Assembly: GCF_014069575.1 (NCBI RefSeq)
Contig: NZ_CP059675.1
Span: forward strand, 1,054,001 to 1,118,000
DNA: 64,000 nt
Reading direction: 5' to 3'
DNA from: Schaalia sp. JY-X169
GTDB lineage: Bacteria; Actinomycetota; Actinomycetes; Actinomycetales; Actinomycetaceae
The translations under genes were made by a program, and so were the position numbers. Positions 53,564 through 62,066 of the stretch are shown here, one piece after another. Within the stretch, counting starts at the first letter, position 1. Each line of letters starts with the position of its first letter. The notes beneath the pieces were generated by a model. That model was not told the DNA's origin and ran no database searches. It saw only the letters and a program-made list of their open reading frames with translations.

Positions 53564-53779
53564 CGGGGCTGGGACCGGATGCCGCTGTTCTTTGGCAGTG
53601 GGGCCCGTGCGGGACGCTGCCGCCCACCGCCCGGCAGGTCGGCGAGGCTAGAGATAGGGGCCGGATGGCTCAGATCTCGACCCCAACAACGTCGGCAGCG
53701 GTGCGACCAAGGGTCGGTACCCTACTAGACTCGGCCGGTAGAGACCCAGAGACGGCACACCGAAAGTAGTGGAATCTGA

Positions 53780-54844
53780 ATGACCGGAAATCTTGCGGAT
53801 ATCACGCACCTACGTTCCCAGCGGCTCATATTGGAACCTGTCCAGCCAGAAGACACAGAGCGTGTCTACGACGCGGCGCAAGACAGCGAGTTCGCCAGGT
53901 GGCTGCCCTGGGCAGTCGGTGAGTACACGTGGGACAAAGCGGAAGACTTCACCACCAACTTCGCTGCAAACTCCTGGGAGAGTGGACAACCCCTCTGGGG
54001 TATCTACCCGCTGGTGGCTGGCGGCGCCAAAGGTGCGCTTGCGGGTGTCATTGACCTGCGGATTTCCGGGGAGGCGCGTGAGATAGGATTCTGGATGCAC
54101 CGTGACTCCCAGGGACGCGGATACACCACTGAAGCATGTCGCCTAGTTGTTCGTGCCGCGTTTGAGAACCTTGACGCGCAGCGAATCATTCACCGCTGCG
54201 GCGTGGGTAACGACGCCTCGCGCAGAATTGCTCGCAATCTTGGCTTCGTTCCTGAAGGAACCCGGCGGGTTGAGCACGCAGATGGCACAATCGAACGGCA
54301 GTGGCAGTCCGCGCTGATCAAGGCTGATTGGGACCGACTAGTTGGAGATATTGACATGGCAGAATTCCCCCCGGTTCCCCCCGCCGAAGTCCTTCCGGGA
54401 GACCGCCCTTCCGACCTCGTCTCTGAGTTCCACGCGGTCTACGGCATGCCGAATGTGGTGGCCGAGGGCGGAGCGCCCTCGCTCGACTTTGACCGACTGG
54501 GAATGCGCATGGCGTTGATCCAGGAAGAGGTTACGGAGTTGATCGAAGCCGTTTACGGGCCCCTTGCGGCAACCCGCGTTGAGGAAGTGTTCGGTGATCT
54601 TCCGGACGAGGGCGTTCGGGACGTAGTGGGCGCAGCCGATGCGCTGGCGGACCTGACCTACGTCGTCTACGGCATGGCGCTCGAGGCCGGAATCGACCTC
54701 GACAAAGTGCTTGCTGAAGTGCATTCATCCAACCTTTCCAAGCTGATGCCGGACGGGTCCGTGAAGCGCCGTGATGACGGCAAGATCCTCAAGGGGCCAA
54801 ACTTCCGGGAACCCCAGATCGCCCAAATCCTTGGTAAGGAGTAG
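53780..54844 (+). CDS. GNAT acetyltransferase fused to a MazG/DR2231-like NTP pyrophosphohydrolase
   Basis: 354 aa in two domains. N-terminal GNAT (1-190): LRSQRLILEPVQPEDTERVYDA, EIGFWMHRDSQGRGYTTEACRLV (acetyl-CoA loop), NLGFVPEGTRR. C-terminal all-alpha NTP-PPase (about 210-354): metal-binding EEVTELIEAV, ADALADLTYVVYG, then EVHSSNLSKLMPDGS and GKILKGPNFREP, the order seen in DR2231-like enzymes that hydrolyse dUTP or other NTPs. GNAT and house-cleaning phosphohydrolase in one chain is unusual. Its GNAT half is paralogous to the gene at 41355. The ATG has a weak GTGGAA upstream. M3 peptidase starts two bases after its stop. Confidence 0.85.
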   Translation: MTGNLADITHLRSQRLILEPVQPEDTERVYDAAQDSEFARWLPWAVGEYTWDKAEDFTTNFAANSWESGQPLWGIYPLVAGGAKGALAGVIDLRISGEAREIGFWMHRDSQGRGYTTEACRLVVRAAFENLDAQRIIHRCGVGNDASRRIARNLGFVPEGTRRVEHADGTIERQWQSALIKADWDRLVGDIDMAEFPPVPPAEVLPGDRPSDLVSEFHAVYGMPNVVAEGGAPSLDFDRLGMRMALIQEEVTELIEAVYGPLAATRVEEVFGDLPDEGVRDVVGAADALADLTYVVYGMALEAGIDLDKVLAEVHSSNLSKLMPDGSVKRRDDGKILKGPNFREPQIAQILGKE

Positions 54845-54846
54845 CC

Positions 54847-56901
54847 GTGACCAACCCCCTGTTCCATCCATCAGACCTGCCGTTTGGCGTCCCCGATTTT
54901 GCTGCGATAACGGTTGCCGACATTGCGGAAGCCCTGACTGAAGGCATGAGGCAGGAAAGCCAACAGTGGGAGACGATCGCCGCAGATCCTCAGGCTCCAA
55001 GTGTGATTAACACCGTCGTAGCGGTGGATGCGTCCGGCGCTGTGCTGGGGCGGGCAGAGTCGGTCTTTTACACGCTGCTCTCGTCCCTGGGCGGCACTGA
55101 GCTGAACGAACTCTATGAGCAACTCGCACCCAGGTTCTCTGCACACAGCGACCGGTTCTGGATGAATCAGGCACTCTACAAGCGCTTCGCAGCGGTCGCG
55201 AAGCTGGAAGACCTTGACCCTGAAACCGCCTGGCATGTGGCCGGGATGGTTGCGGACTTTGAACGCAGTGGTGTCTCATTGGACGAAGGTGACAAAGAGA
55301 CTCTCCGCGCCCTCAACGCCAAGATTGCCTCCCTGCAGGCGCAGATCGACACACGCATAACGAAGCAGCTTGACCAGACTTTCACGACCGGGACGGCCGT
55401 AGAGGAACTCGCCGGTCTTCCTGCCGAACGAGTGCAGGCTGCTGCCCTAGCAGCCGAAGGTTCTGAAGTGGCATGGAAGCTGCCGGTCATGAACTTCTCC
55501 CAGCCCCCTCTGATTGCAAGCCTCGCTGACCACGAAACCAGGGGAAGAGCCCTGGCGGACTCGATGCGGCGTGGCTTCGGTGACAATTCTGACCTCGACA
55601 CTCGGTCACTGATCGTGGAACTTGCTGCTGTGCGGGCCCAGAGGGCGCAGCTTCTAGGTTTCCCAGACCATGCCGCGTTGGCCATGGATGACCAAACTGT
55701 TCCGGGTCCGAAGGAAGCCCTCAACCTCTTGGCCAGTGTGGGGCGATCCGCGGTTGCGCGAATGGATGAGGAAAAGGGGGAATACGAAGCCCTAGCCCAA
55801 GAGTCCGGTTTCGACCTCGGCCCCGAGGACTGGCTCTACTTTGAGGACAAGAAGCGTGCGGGCGTCCTCGGTATCGACTCGGACGAGTTGTCCAAGTACT
55901 TCGTACTGGACTCCGTTGTCAATGACGGGCTGTTCTTTGCCGCCAACAGGCTCTATGGCCTGACCTTCCGACCTCGTGCGGATATTCACGGATGGTGCGA
56001 GGACGTCCGCACCTGGGAGGTTTTCGACGAGGACGAGCGCCCACTGGGACTGTTCATGGCGGACTTCTACACGCGGCCCGGTAAGAATGGTGGCGCGTGG
56101 ATGAGTGAGTTGCAGGCGGGTTCGGCGCGCACCGGTCTGCTGCCAATTGTCACCAATGACGCGAACTTTGATAAGCCTGAAGATGGCAGCCCAACGCTGC
56201 TGACCTGGGACGGGGTCGAAACCTGCTTCCACGAGTTCGGACACGCCTTACACGGGTTGCTCTCCAATACCTACTACGAAGCCACGGCCGGAACAGAGGT
56301 GCCGTCGGACTTCGTTGAACTGCCCAGCCAGCTGAATGAGATGTGGGCGTACAACCCAGTGGTTCTGGGCAACTTTGCGAAGCACTACGAGACGGGGGAG
56401 TCGCTGCCTGCGGACATCGTTTCGAAGCTCAGCGCCTCCAAACACTTCGGGCAGGCTCACGCCACCGCAGAGTACGTGCAGGCAGCTTTGATCGACCAGT
56501 ACTGGCACAGGTCGCCGGAACTGCTACCGACCGACCCCGAAGCAGTCGAGGCATTCGAATCCGCATCTCTTGGGGACGCCGGTGTGAGCCACGACCTCGT
56601 CGTTCCCCGGTACAGGACCCCGTACTTTGCGCACACTTTCGCGGGTGGCTATGACGGTGCCTACTACTCATACATGTGGGCAGAGGCGATGGTTGGCGAA
56701 CTTGAAGAGTGGTTTGCTGAGCAGTCTCAAGTCGACGAGGACGGAAACCCTGACGGCGGACTCAATCGGCGTGCAGGGAAGAAGTTGCGCGTGGAGTTAC
56801 TGAGTCGCGGTGACTCCAGGGACCCACTGGAATCATTCGTGGCGGTCCGAGGCCACATGCCTGACGGGGCGGCCGTGACACGTCGGCGCGGGCTGGTGTG
56901 A
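54847..56901 (+). CDS. dcp: M3 family zinc metallopeptidase (peptidyl-dipeptidase Dcp / oligopeptidase A type)
   Basis: 684 aa from a GTG at 54847 with AAGGAG upstream, normal for the family. The zinc motif CFHEFGHALHGLLSN (HExxH) lies at about residue 460, followed by the third-ligand Glu segment EVPSDFVELPSQLNE. The C-terminal substrate-binding YDGAYYSYMWAEAM is also conserved. It degrades small peptides in the cytosol; Dcp cuts dipeptides from the C-terminus, and Dcp versus OpdA is not settled here. Likely cotranscribed with the GNAT-NTP-PPase gene. Confidence 0.93.
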   Translation: MTNPLFHPSDLPFGVPDFAAITVADIAEALTEGMRQESQQWETIAADPQAPSVINTVVAVDASGAVLGRAESVFYTLLSSLGGTELNELYEQLAPRFSAHSDRFWMNQALYKRFAAVAKLEDLDPETAWHVAGMVADFERSGVSLDEGDKETLRALNAKIASLQAQIDTRITKQLDQTFTTGTAVEELAGLPAERVQAAALAAEGSEVAWKLPVMNFSQPPLIASLADHETRGRALADSMRRGFGDNSDLDTRSLIVELAAVRAQRAQLLGFPDHAALAMDDQTVPGPKEALNLLASVGRSAVARMDEEKGEYEALAQESGFDLGPEDWLYFEDKKRAGVLGIDSDELSKYFVLDSVVNDGLFFAANRLYGLTFRPRADIHGWCEDVRTWEVFDEDERPLGLFMADFYTRPGKNGGAWMSELQAGSARTGLLPIVTNDANFDKPEDGSPTLLTWDGVETCFHEFGHALHGLLSNTYYEATAGTEVPSDFVELPSQLNEMWAYNPVVLGNFAKHYETGESLPADIVSKLSASKHFGQAHATAEYVQAALIDQYWHRSPELLPTDPEAVEAFESASLGDAGVSHDLVVPRYRTPYFAHTFAGGYDGAYYSYMWAEAMVGELEEWFAEQSQVDEDGNPDGGLNRRAGKKLRVELLSRGDSRDPLESFVAVRGHMPDGAAVTRRRGLV

Positions 56902-56960
56902 CCACGTAAGCTGGTGTGCAGAAAAGCTACCTAACTAGAGAACCTGCAGGGAGGGCCGAC

Positions 56961-58058
56961 ATGGCTCGTGTAATCGTGATTGGCGGCGGATACGGCGGTA
57001 TCACCGTTGCCAAGGGCTTGGATCCCGTCGCGGATGTCATTCTTGTCGAACGCAATGATCGATTTGTCCACCATGCCGCAGCGTTGCGAGCAGCGGTGGA
57101 TGACGTATGGGAACAGGCGATTTTTATGCCTTACTCATACCTTCTTAACCGCGGCACCGTCGTGCAGGGCAACGTTTCGCGGGTTGATGGCAACACCGTT
57201 CACATTTATGGGCAGGAGCCGCTCACCGCGGACTACGTCGTTTTGGCTACGGGGTCAACATATCCTTTCCCCGCTAAGCACATCACTGCGCAGAGCGCCA
57301 TTGCCAAGCACCGCCTGCGGGAACTGCGTGCGGGCTTGGACAGTGCTGAGAAGGCAGTGTTGGTGGGCGGCGGAACCGTGGGTTTGGAGTTAGCGGGGGA
57401 GCTGCGTGAAGCCTTCCCGGACATGCAGATAGAGATCATTGAGGCCGCAGACGACATCCTCGCATCCCCGGGCTACACCCCCGAGTTCCGCAAGACGATC
57501 AAAGACCAGGTTGCGGAGCTGGGGGTCAAGGTGACCACGGGCGCGAAGCTGGCCTTCCTACCTCCGACCCCTGCGGGAACTCTAGGCCGATTCGAGGTCG
57601 AAACCACTGGTGGCGAAGCCGTGACGGGCGACGTATGGTTCCAGTGCTATGGGGCCACCCCGGTCACAGGCTATCTGCGCGGCACAGATTATGAGGACGC
57701 ACTGACTGAGGGTGGCACCGTGCGTGTCCTTCCTACCCTTCAGGTTGCGGGCCATGACCACACTTACGCGCTTGGCGACATCACGGACATTCTCGAATCA
57801 AAACGGGCCGATGCTGCACGTAGCCAGGCTCGTGTCGTGATCGCGAATATTGCCTCACAGATCGAGGGCGGAGATCCGGAGGCGACGTACCAGCCGAAAC
57901 GCGACTGGGTGGTTCTTCCACTGGGTCCAACCCACGGTGCCTCGCAGCTTTTTGATGGCGAGGGCGCAACACGCATTGTTGGTGCCGAAGAGACCGCAGA
58001 GATCAAGGGTACTGACCTAATGATCTCTGTCATTCGCTCCCAGCTGGGACTTCCGTAA
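56961..58058 (+). CDS. NDH-2/AIF-like FAD-dependent NAD(P)H oxidoreductase
   Basis: 365 aa from the ATG at 56961, with GGGAGGG upstream. FAD-binding ARVIVIGGGYGGITVAKGL, a middle ATG motif (VVLATGSTYPFP), NAD(P)-binding VLVGGGTVGLELAGELREAFP, and the second FAD segment TYALGDITDIL. It lacks the C-terminal amphipathic helix of classic membrane NDH-2 and is closer to AIF/FSP1-like soluble enzymes. The electron acceptor is not known. It follows the M3 peptidase by 59 bases. Confidence 0.88.
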   Translation: MARVIVIGGGYGGITVAKGLDPVADVILVERNDRFVHHAAALRAAVDDVWEQAIFMPYSYLLNRGTVVQGNVSRVDGNTVHIYGQEPLTADYVVLATGSTYPFPAKHITAQSAIAKHRLRELRAGLDSAEKAVLVGGGTVGLELAGELREAFPDMQIEIIEAADDILASPGYTPEFRKTIKDQVAELGVKVTTGAKLAFLPPTPAGTLGRFEVETTGGEAVTGDVWFQCYGATPVTGYLRGTDYEDALTEGGTVRVLPTLQVAGHDHTYALGDITDILESKRADAARSQARVVIANIASQIEGGDPEATYQPKRDWVVLPLGPTHGASQLFDGEGATRIVGAEETAEIKGTDLMISVIRSQLGLP

Positions 58059-58099
58059 GGGGTGTTTACCCTGCCGGGATCTCGGCTAGGGTAAAGCGT

Positions 58100-58384
58100 A
58101 TGGCTAATGAAGCAGGAACAGCACTCAGTCGTTTGGTAGCTGCGCTGGAACATCACTTTGAAATGGCGCGTAATGCCGACGTGGTTGCACCTGCGATCCT
58201 GGAGGATGCTGAGTTGCGTCTGCAGGATGCACTGTTTACCTATGATGACGCACTCTTCACTAGTTACGGCGTCGAACTACCAATTGAGCTGCTTGACGAC
58301 CTTGACGATGGTGACGATGACGATGAAGAAGACGCCCTCGACGACCAGGAGGATTCTGTGGCAGACCTCTTGGACGAAGACTGA
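58100..58384 (+). CDS. Small acidic actinobacterial protein
   Basis: 94 aa. An amphipathic first half (ALSRLVAALEHHFEMARN...LEDAELRLQDALFTYDDALFTSYGVELPIEL) is followed by a strongly acidic tail of Asp/Glu (about 66-94). Similar small proteins are conserved in actinobacteria without a known role; the acidic tail suggests a binding or regulatory function. TAGGGT lies seven bases before the ATG, as in other leaderless starts here. Confidence 0.7.
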   Translation: MANEAGTALSRLVAALEHHFEMARNADVVAPAILEDAELRLQDALFTYDDALFTSYGVELPIELLDDLDDGDDDDEEDALDDQEDSVADLLDED

Positions 58385-58503
58385 CGACGACGTTCTCGAC
58401 TTTCAGGTTGGGGACGCCCTCGACGCTGAAGAGGAAGCCCGAAAGGCATTTCAGCTTCGCCAAGTCTGGTCGGTTGGGTCGGCGGTCCCTGAGTCCGACC
58501 CTT

Positions 58504-59487
58504 CTACGCGATCGCCACTTCTGTGAGGACGTCGCGCAGTTCGCGTTGCAGCGATAGAACAGGCTCATCCAAGATGGCATCGAGTTGTCTGGTGTTGCGG
58601 GGTCCGACAATTGCGGTGGAGACCTGGGGTTGAGCCAGAATCCATGCCAATGAAATCTGGGCGGGGGTTGTGTCAAGGCCACCTGCTGCGCGGGCGACCG
58701 CCTCCACGACGCGGGCATGACGCTGGGTCAGGTACGGCTCGACAAGTGAAGCAAGGTGGCTTGTGGCCGCCCTCGAGTCCGGCGGTGTGGAGTGTCGATA
58801 CTTCCCGGTAAGAACGCCTTGGGCCAGGGGGTTGAGGGCAATGAACCCCAGACCGCTTTCACTGCCGCGCCGCATAGTTGTGGTCCGCGGTGATGAGTCC
58901 AACAGGGAGAAGGGGGCCGCGAGGGCGGAGAAGGGTTCCTGCCCGGGGGCAACGGTTGTTAGTGCACCCAAATCCCATTGACTAAGGTCTGCTGCCCCAA
59001 CGTAGAGTGTACGTCCTGTTGCAAGGGCAAACTGGGCGGCCTCACGCATTTCATCGATCGGGATACCCTGGCGTGGTCCGTGGAGGACCCAGAGATCAAC
59101 ATGATCGGTGCCGAGGTCGGTGAGTGCGGCGTCTAGTGAGGCTAGGAGATTGCGCTTTGATGCCTTGGGTCCGAGGCGACCGATGGATTGGTGTGAAGTT
59201 GCGTTGAGGGCACCTACGGTCGGTTCCGCGAGGTTGCCGGAGTGAAGGATCACGACAAGCTGTTCGCGCAGGCCACCAGAGATTGCGGCACCCACTGCCC
59301 TTACCCGACCTTCGAAGGTGGGGCTGGCCCAGTCGGAAGGAACATCGAGTGTGGTGCCTCCCGATTCCAGATAGGAGGCGAGCATTCCGGCCGCTTCGAA
59401 GTCATCGGTATCTCGACCCCAGGTGAGGGTCCCCAATCCCAGTGCGGACACAGCCAGCCCACGCTGGCCAAGACGACGGATTTCCAT
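58504..59487 (-). CDS. Aldo/keto reductase family protein with an altered active site
   Basis: 327 aa from the ATG at 59487. The AKR fold is clear (RLGQRGLAVSALGLGTLTWG, LASLDAALTDLGTDHVDLWVLHGP, SLAWILAQPQVSTAIVGPRNTRQLDA). Two residues of the catalytic tetrad are not the usual ones: the Tyr five places after the Asp (DTAxxY) is Trp (LDVPSDW), and the Lys (TKxG) is His (ILHSG). Asp and the His of VLHGP remain. It may be inactive or have a changed role. TACTAT lies seven bases before the ATG. Convergent with the acidic protein gene. Confidence 0.85.
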   Translation of the reverse strand: MEIRRLGQRGLAVSALGLGTLTWGRDTDDFEAAGMLASYLESGGTTLDVPSDWASPTFEGRVRAVGAAISGGLREQLVVILHSGNLAEPTVGALNATSHQSIGRLGPKASKRNLLASLDAALTDLGTDHVDLWVLHGPRQGIPIDEMREAAQFALATGRTLYVGAADLSQWDLGALTTVAPGQEPFSALAAPFSLLDSSPRTTTMRRGSESGLGFIALNPLAQGVLTGKYRHSTPPDSRAATSHLASLVEPYLTQRHARVVEAVARAAGGLDTTPAQISLAWILAQPQVSTAIVGPRNTRQLDAILDEPVLSLQRELRDVLTEVAIA

Positions 59488-59547
59488 GTGCTCCATAGTA
59501 CGTTGTGAGGACGTATTGGCAGTGCGGGTCCGGGATAGGCTGAGGTA

Positions 59548-60402
59548 ATGGATTGGCTAGAAGCGCTCATAATGGGCCTGGTTCAGGGTCTGACGGAATT
59601 CCTTCCGATTTCATCTTCTGCGCACCTGCGGGTTGTCGGCGAGTTGATTGGTGCAGGTGACCCGGGTGCCGGATTCACCGCGATCACTCAAATTGGTACT
59701 GAGACCGCGGTGTTGATCTACTTTTGGAAGGACATTGTCCGCATCATTTCTCGATGGTGGATGTCGTTGCCTTTCATCAGTAAAGAGAGTCGCATCAAGT
59801 CTTCTGATCCGGATGTGCGGATGGGGTGGATGATCATCGTTGGGTCGCTGCCTATCGCCGTCCTTGGACTCCTTCTGGAGAGTTGGATTGACACCACTTT
59901 CCGTAACCTGTGGATCACCGTGTTCATGCTTGCTGCATTTGGCTTGCTCTTGGGGTGGGCCGACCGTGTGGGACGACGAGTCAACACTCTGGACAAGATG
60001 ACGTGGGGTCAGGCGGTTGCGTTTGGTTTTGCTCAGGCACTAGCACTGATTCCGGGTGTCTCGCGTTCGGGCGGGACAATAACCGCGGGACGCCTCATGG
60101 GTTTCACACGTGAAGCGGCGGCCCGCTACTCGTTCCTCCTCGCATTGCCGGCGGTCTTCGCCTCCGGCTTCTACAAAGCATTCAAAGCCTTTGGTGATGA
60201 ACAGGCCGTTGGCTGGGGCCCCACCATCCTCGCCACACTGGTCGCTTTTGTCGTTGGTTACTTGGTGATCGTCTGGTTCCTGAAGCTTGTGACCACCAAG
60301 TCGTTCGAACCATTCGTGATTTACCGCCTCTGCTTCGCCGCACTTGTTGCGATCCTGCTGATTGTTGGCGTCCTCCAGCCGTTGGCTGGGCTAGTCTCTT
60401 AG
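59548..60402 (+). CDS. uppP: Undecaprenyl-diphosphatase
   Basis: 284 aa, about eight membrane helices. Two signature regions: [19 protein letters not shown] near the start and [33 protein letters not shown] in the second half. It recycles the lipid carrier for peptidoglycan by removing a phosphate from undecaprenyl diphosphate and gives bacitracin tolerance when raised. TAGGCT (59536-59541), six bases, then ATG suggests a leaderless transcript. The HAD gene follows after eight bases. Confidence 0.95.
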   Translation: MDWLEALIMGLVQGLTEFLPISSSAHLRVVGELIGAGDPGAGFTAITQIGTETAVLIYFWKDIVRIISRWWMSLPFISKESRIKSSDPDVRMGWMIIVGSLPIAVLGLLLESWIDTTFRNLWITVFMLAAFGLLLGWADRVGRRVNTLDKMTWGQAVAFGFAQALALIPGVSRSGGTITAGRLMGFTREAAARYSFLLALPAVFASGFYKAFKAFGDEQAVGWGPTILATLVAFVVGYLVIVWFLKLVTTKSFEPFVIYRLCFAALVAILLIVGVLQPLAGLVS

Positions 60403-60410
60403 GGTTTCTC

Positions 60411-61106
60411 TTGCGTACAGAACTCACTTCGCCCCTTCAAGCCGTACTCTTCGACATGGACGGCACCGTTGCTGACACCGAGCCCCTATGGTTCGAGGCC
60501 GAGAGATCTTACGTGAGTCAGTTCAACAAGAGCTGGGGTGCAGAGGATTCCATGGACCTGGTGGGTGGTTCAGCTAAAACCACCACGTTGAAGCTATCCA
60601 AAGTGACAGGATCTGGAGAGTCCCATGATGAGATCTTCGGGTACTTAGTGCGGTACATGATCAACGCAATAGCTTCTGGGCAGGCCGAACTTCGGCCAGG
60701 TGTTTCTGAGCTATTTGCGGACTTGAAGGCCTCGGGAGTTCCGGTGGCTTTGGTGACATCTTCGGTCCGACCAATGGTGGAGGCTTTCCTGAGCCGTCTC
60801 CCAGAGGGAACGTTCGACGCGGTGGTCACTGCCAATGACGTGGAGAATCACAAGCCAGATCCGGAGCCCTACTTGCGCGCGGCACAGCTGTTAGGCGTTG
60901 ACCCTGCCGGGTGCGTGGTTCTGGAGGATTCGCCGTCGGGTATTGGATCTGGGCTTGCTGCTGGAACACGCGTCGTTGCGATACCCTGCATTGTTCCGCT
61001 ACCCGCACAGGAGGGGCTCTCAAGGATAGGTTCTGCAGCAGATCTGAACATTCCGCTCCTGGAAGAGATCGCTGCTGGAAGCGTTGTTGACTGGTTGGAC
61101 GACTGA
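60411..61106 (+). CDS. HAD-superfamily hydrolase (beta-phosphoglucomutase/phosphatase-like)
   Basis: 231 aa from a TTG at 60411. Nucleophile motif VLFDMDGTVADTEPLWFEAE, an alpha-helical cap (about 25-90), motif II VALVTSSVRP, and motif IV VVLEDSPSGIGSGLAAGTRVVAI. The sequence fits small phosphatases or phosphosugar mutases of the subfamily I cap type. The substrate is unknown. It is cotranscribed with uppP. Confidence 0.9.
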   Translation: MRTELTSPLQAVLFDMDGTVADTEPLWFEAERSYVSQFNKSWGAEDSMDLVGGSAKTTTLKLSKVTGSGESHDEIFGYLVRYMINAIASGQAELRPGVSELFADLKASGVPVALVTSSVRPMVEAFLSRLPEGTFDAVVTANDVENHKPDPEPYLRAAQLLGVDPAGCVVLEDSPSGIGSGLAAGTRVVAIPCIVPLPAQEGLSRIGSAADLNIPLLEEIAAGSVVDWLDD

Positions 61107-61117
61107 GGGACGGGTCC

Positions 61118-61960
61118 CTAAGGTTGCCGTTGTGCCGGGTCAACCACCCGTACCGCAAGGAGGCGCTCGAGGCCGTCTGCGGGTGGCGGCGCAAGCACAC
61201 CGCCGAACGCTGGGCACTGCTTCTGGAACGCGCACCAACCACACAGCTTCGAGGTGCGCGGTGCAAACTGTTCCCTGCGGGCATCGCCCTCGATGCGGTC
61301 CCAAAGCTGGTTCACGGACCCCTCAAACTCGTCGATGCTCCGAGGGTCCGGATCCAGAGTGAGAACATCCTCACCGCGCAGGTACAGCAACTGGGTCCGT
61401 CGGGGAATTCGCCACGCCTGGCGCAGAAGCAGCGCATAGAAACGCATTTGGAAGAGGGCATCCTCCATGAACCTGGGGGATGGAGTGCGGCCAGTCTTGT
61501 AATCCACCACCCGCAGCGCACCATCGGGGGCCTCATCGATGCGGTCAATAATCCCTCTCAGAAGAACGCCGGATGACAGCCGTGCGTCCACGAACTGCTC
61601 GCGACCTTTGGGGGCGAGGTTCTCGGGGCGCTCCATCCGGAAGTAGTTGCCAAGAAGTGTTGCGGTGTCGTCCTGTCCCTGTGCCGCCGCCCGCGGGTCT
61701 TCAAACAGATCCCGGGCGGCCTCGTCCCTGTCCAGTACGTACTCCCACGCTGTGGGAAGCATCTCTTGAGCAGTGGCCGGGGTGCGCTCTGCGGCTGGCA
61801 AAGTGAAAAGGTCCTCCAAGACCTTGTGAACCACCGTTCCCTTGACCGTTGCTTCAGTCGGCGGCTGGCGCAGGCCGTCCACCACGGAGTAACGGAACTT
61901 TAGAGGGCACTGCTGGTATTCCTTGGCGCGCGACGCCGAGAGGGCGGGGGGACGTGACAT
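61118..61960 (-). CDS. RecB-family PD-(D/E)XK nuclease with Fe-S-type cysteine cluster
   Basis: 280 aa. SASRAKEYQQCPLKFRYSVVDGLR, GTVVHKVLEDLF, then the nuclease centre GIIDRIDEAPDGALRVVDYKTGRTP (Asp...Asp-x-Lys) and QMRFYALLL (the Gln-Tyr motif). C-terminal CGWCAFQKQCPAF joins the N-terminal Cys to make a four-Cys Fe-S site as in AddB/Cas4. It is a stand-alone RecB exonuclease of actinobacteria, probably acting in DNA repair; no cas genes are near. The last codons overlap a half-copy of the AGGTTGCC element at 61119-61133. TAGAGT, six bases, then ATG suggests a leaderless start. Confidence 0.9.
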   Translation of the reverse strand: MSRPPALSASRAKEYQQCPLKFRYSVVDGLRQPPTEATVKGTVVHKVLEDLFTLPAAERTPATAQEMLPTAWEYVLDRDEAARDLFEDPRAAAQGQDDTATLLGNYFRMERPENLAPKGREQFVDARLSSGVLLRGIIDRIDEAPDGALRVVDYKTGRTPSPRFMEDALFQMRFYALLLRQAWRIPRRTQLLYLRGEDVLTLDPDPRSIDEFEGSVNQLWDRIEGDARREQFAPRTSKLCGWCAFQKQCPAFGGVLAPPPADGLERLLAVRVVDPAQRQP

Positions 61961-62066
61961 ATCGCAACTCTAATGCCTCGGGGCTACACAGTGAGCGGAC
62001 GCATCTGGCCAACACAGATCCCCTGGGTAGAGTTGGTAATGAACCCTAGTACTTGAATGGACGAAA

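Noticed and set aside
61118-61960. Cas4 nuclease of a CRISPR system
   Set aside because: The Cas4-like cysteines and nuclease motif also fit stand-alone RecB nucleases, and no cas gene or array is in the window.
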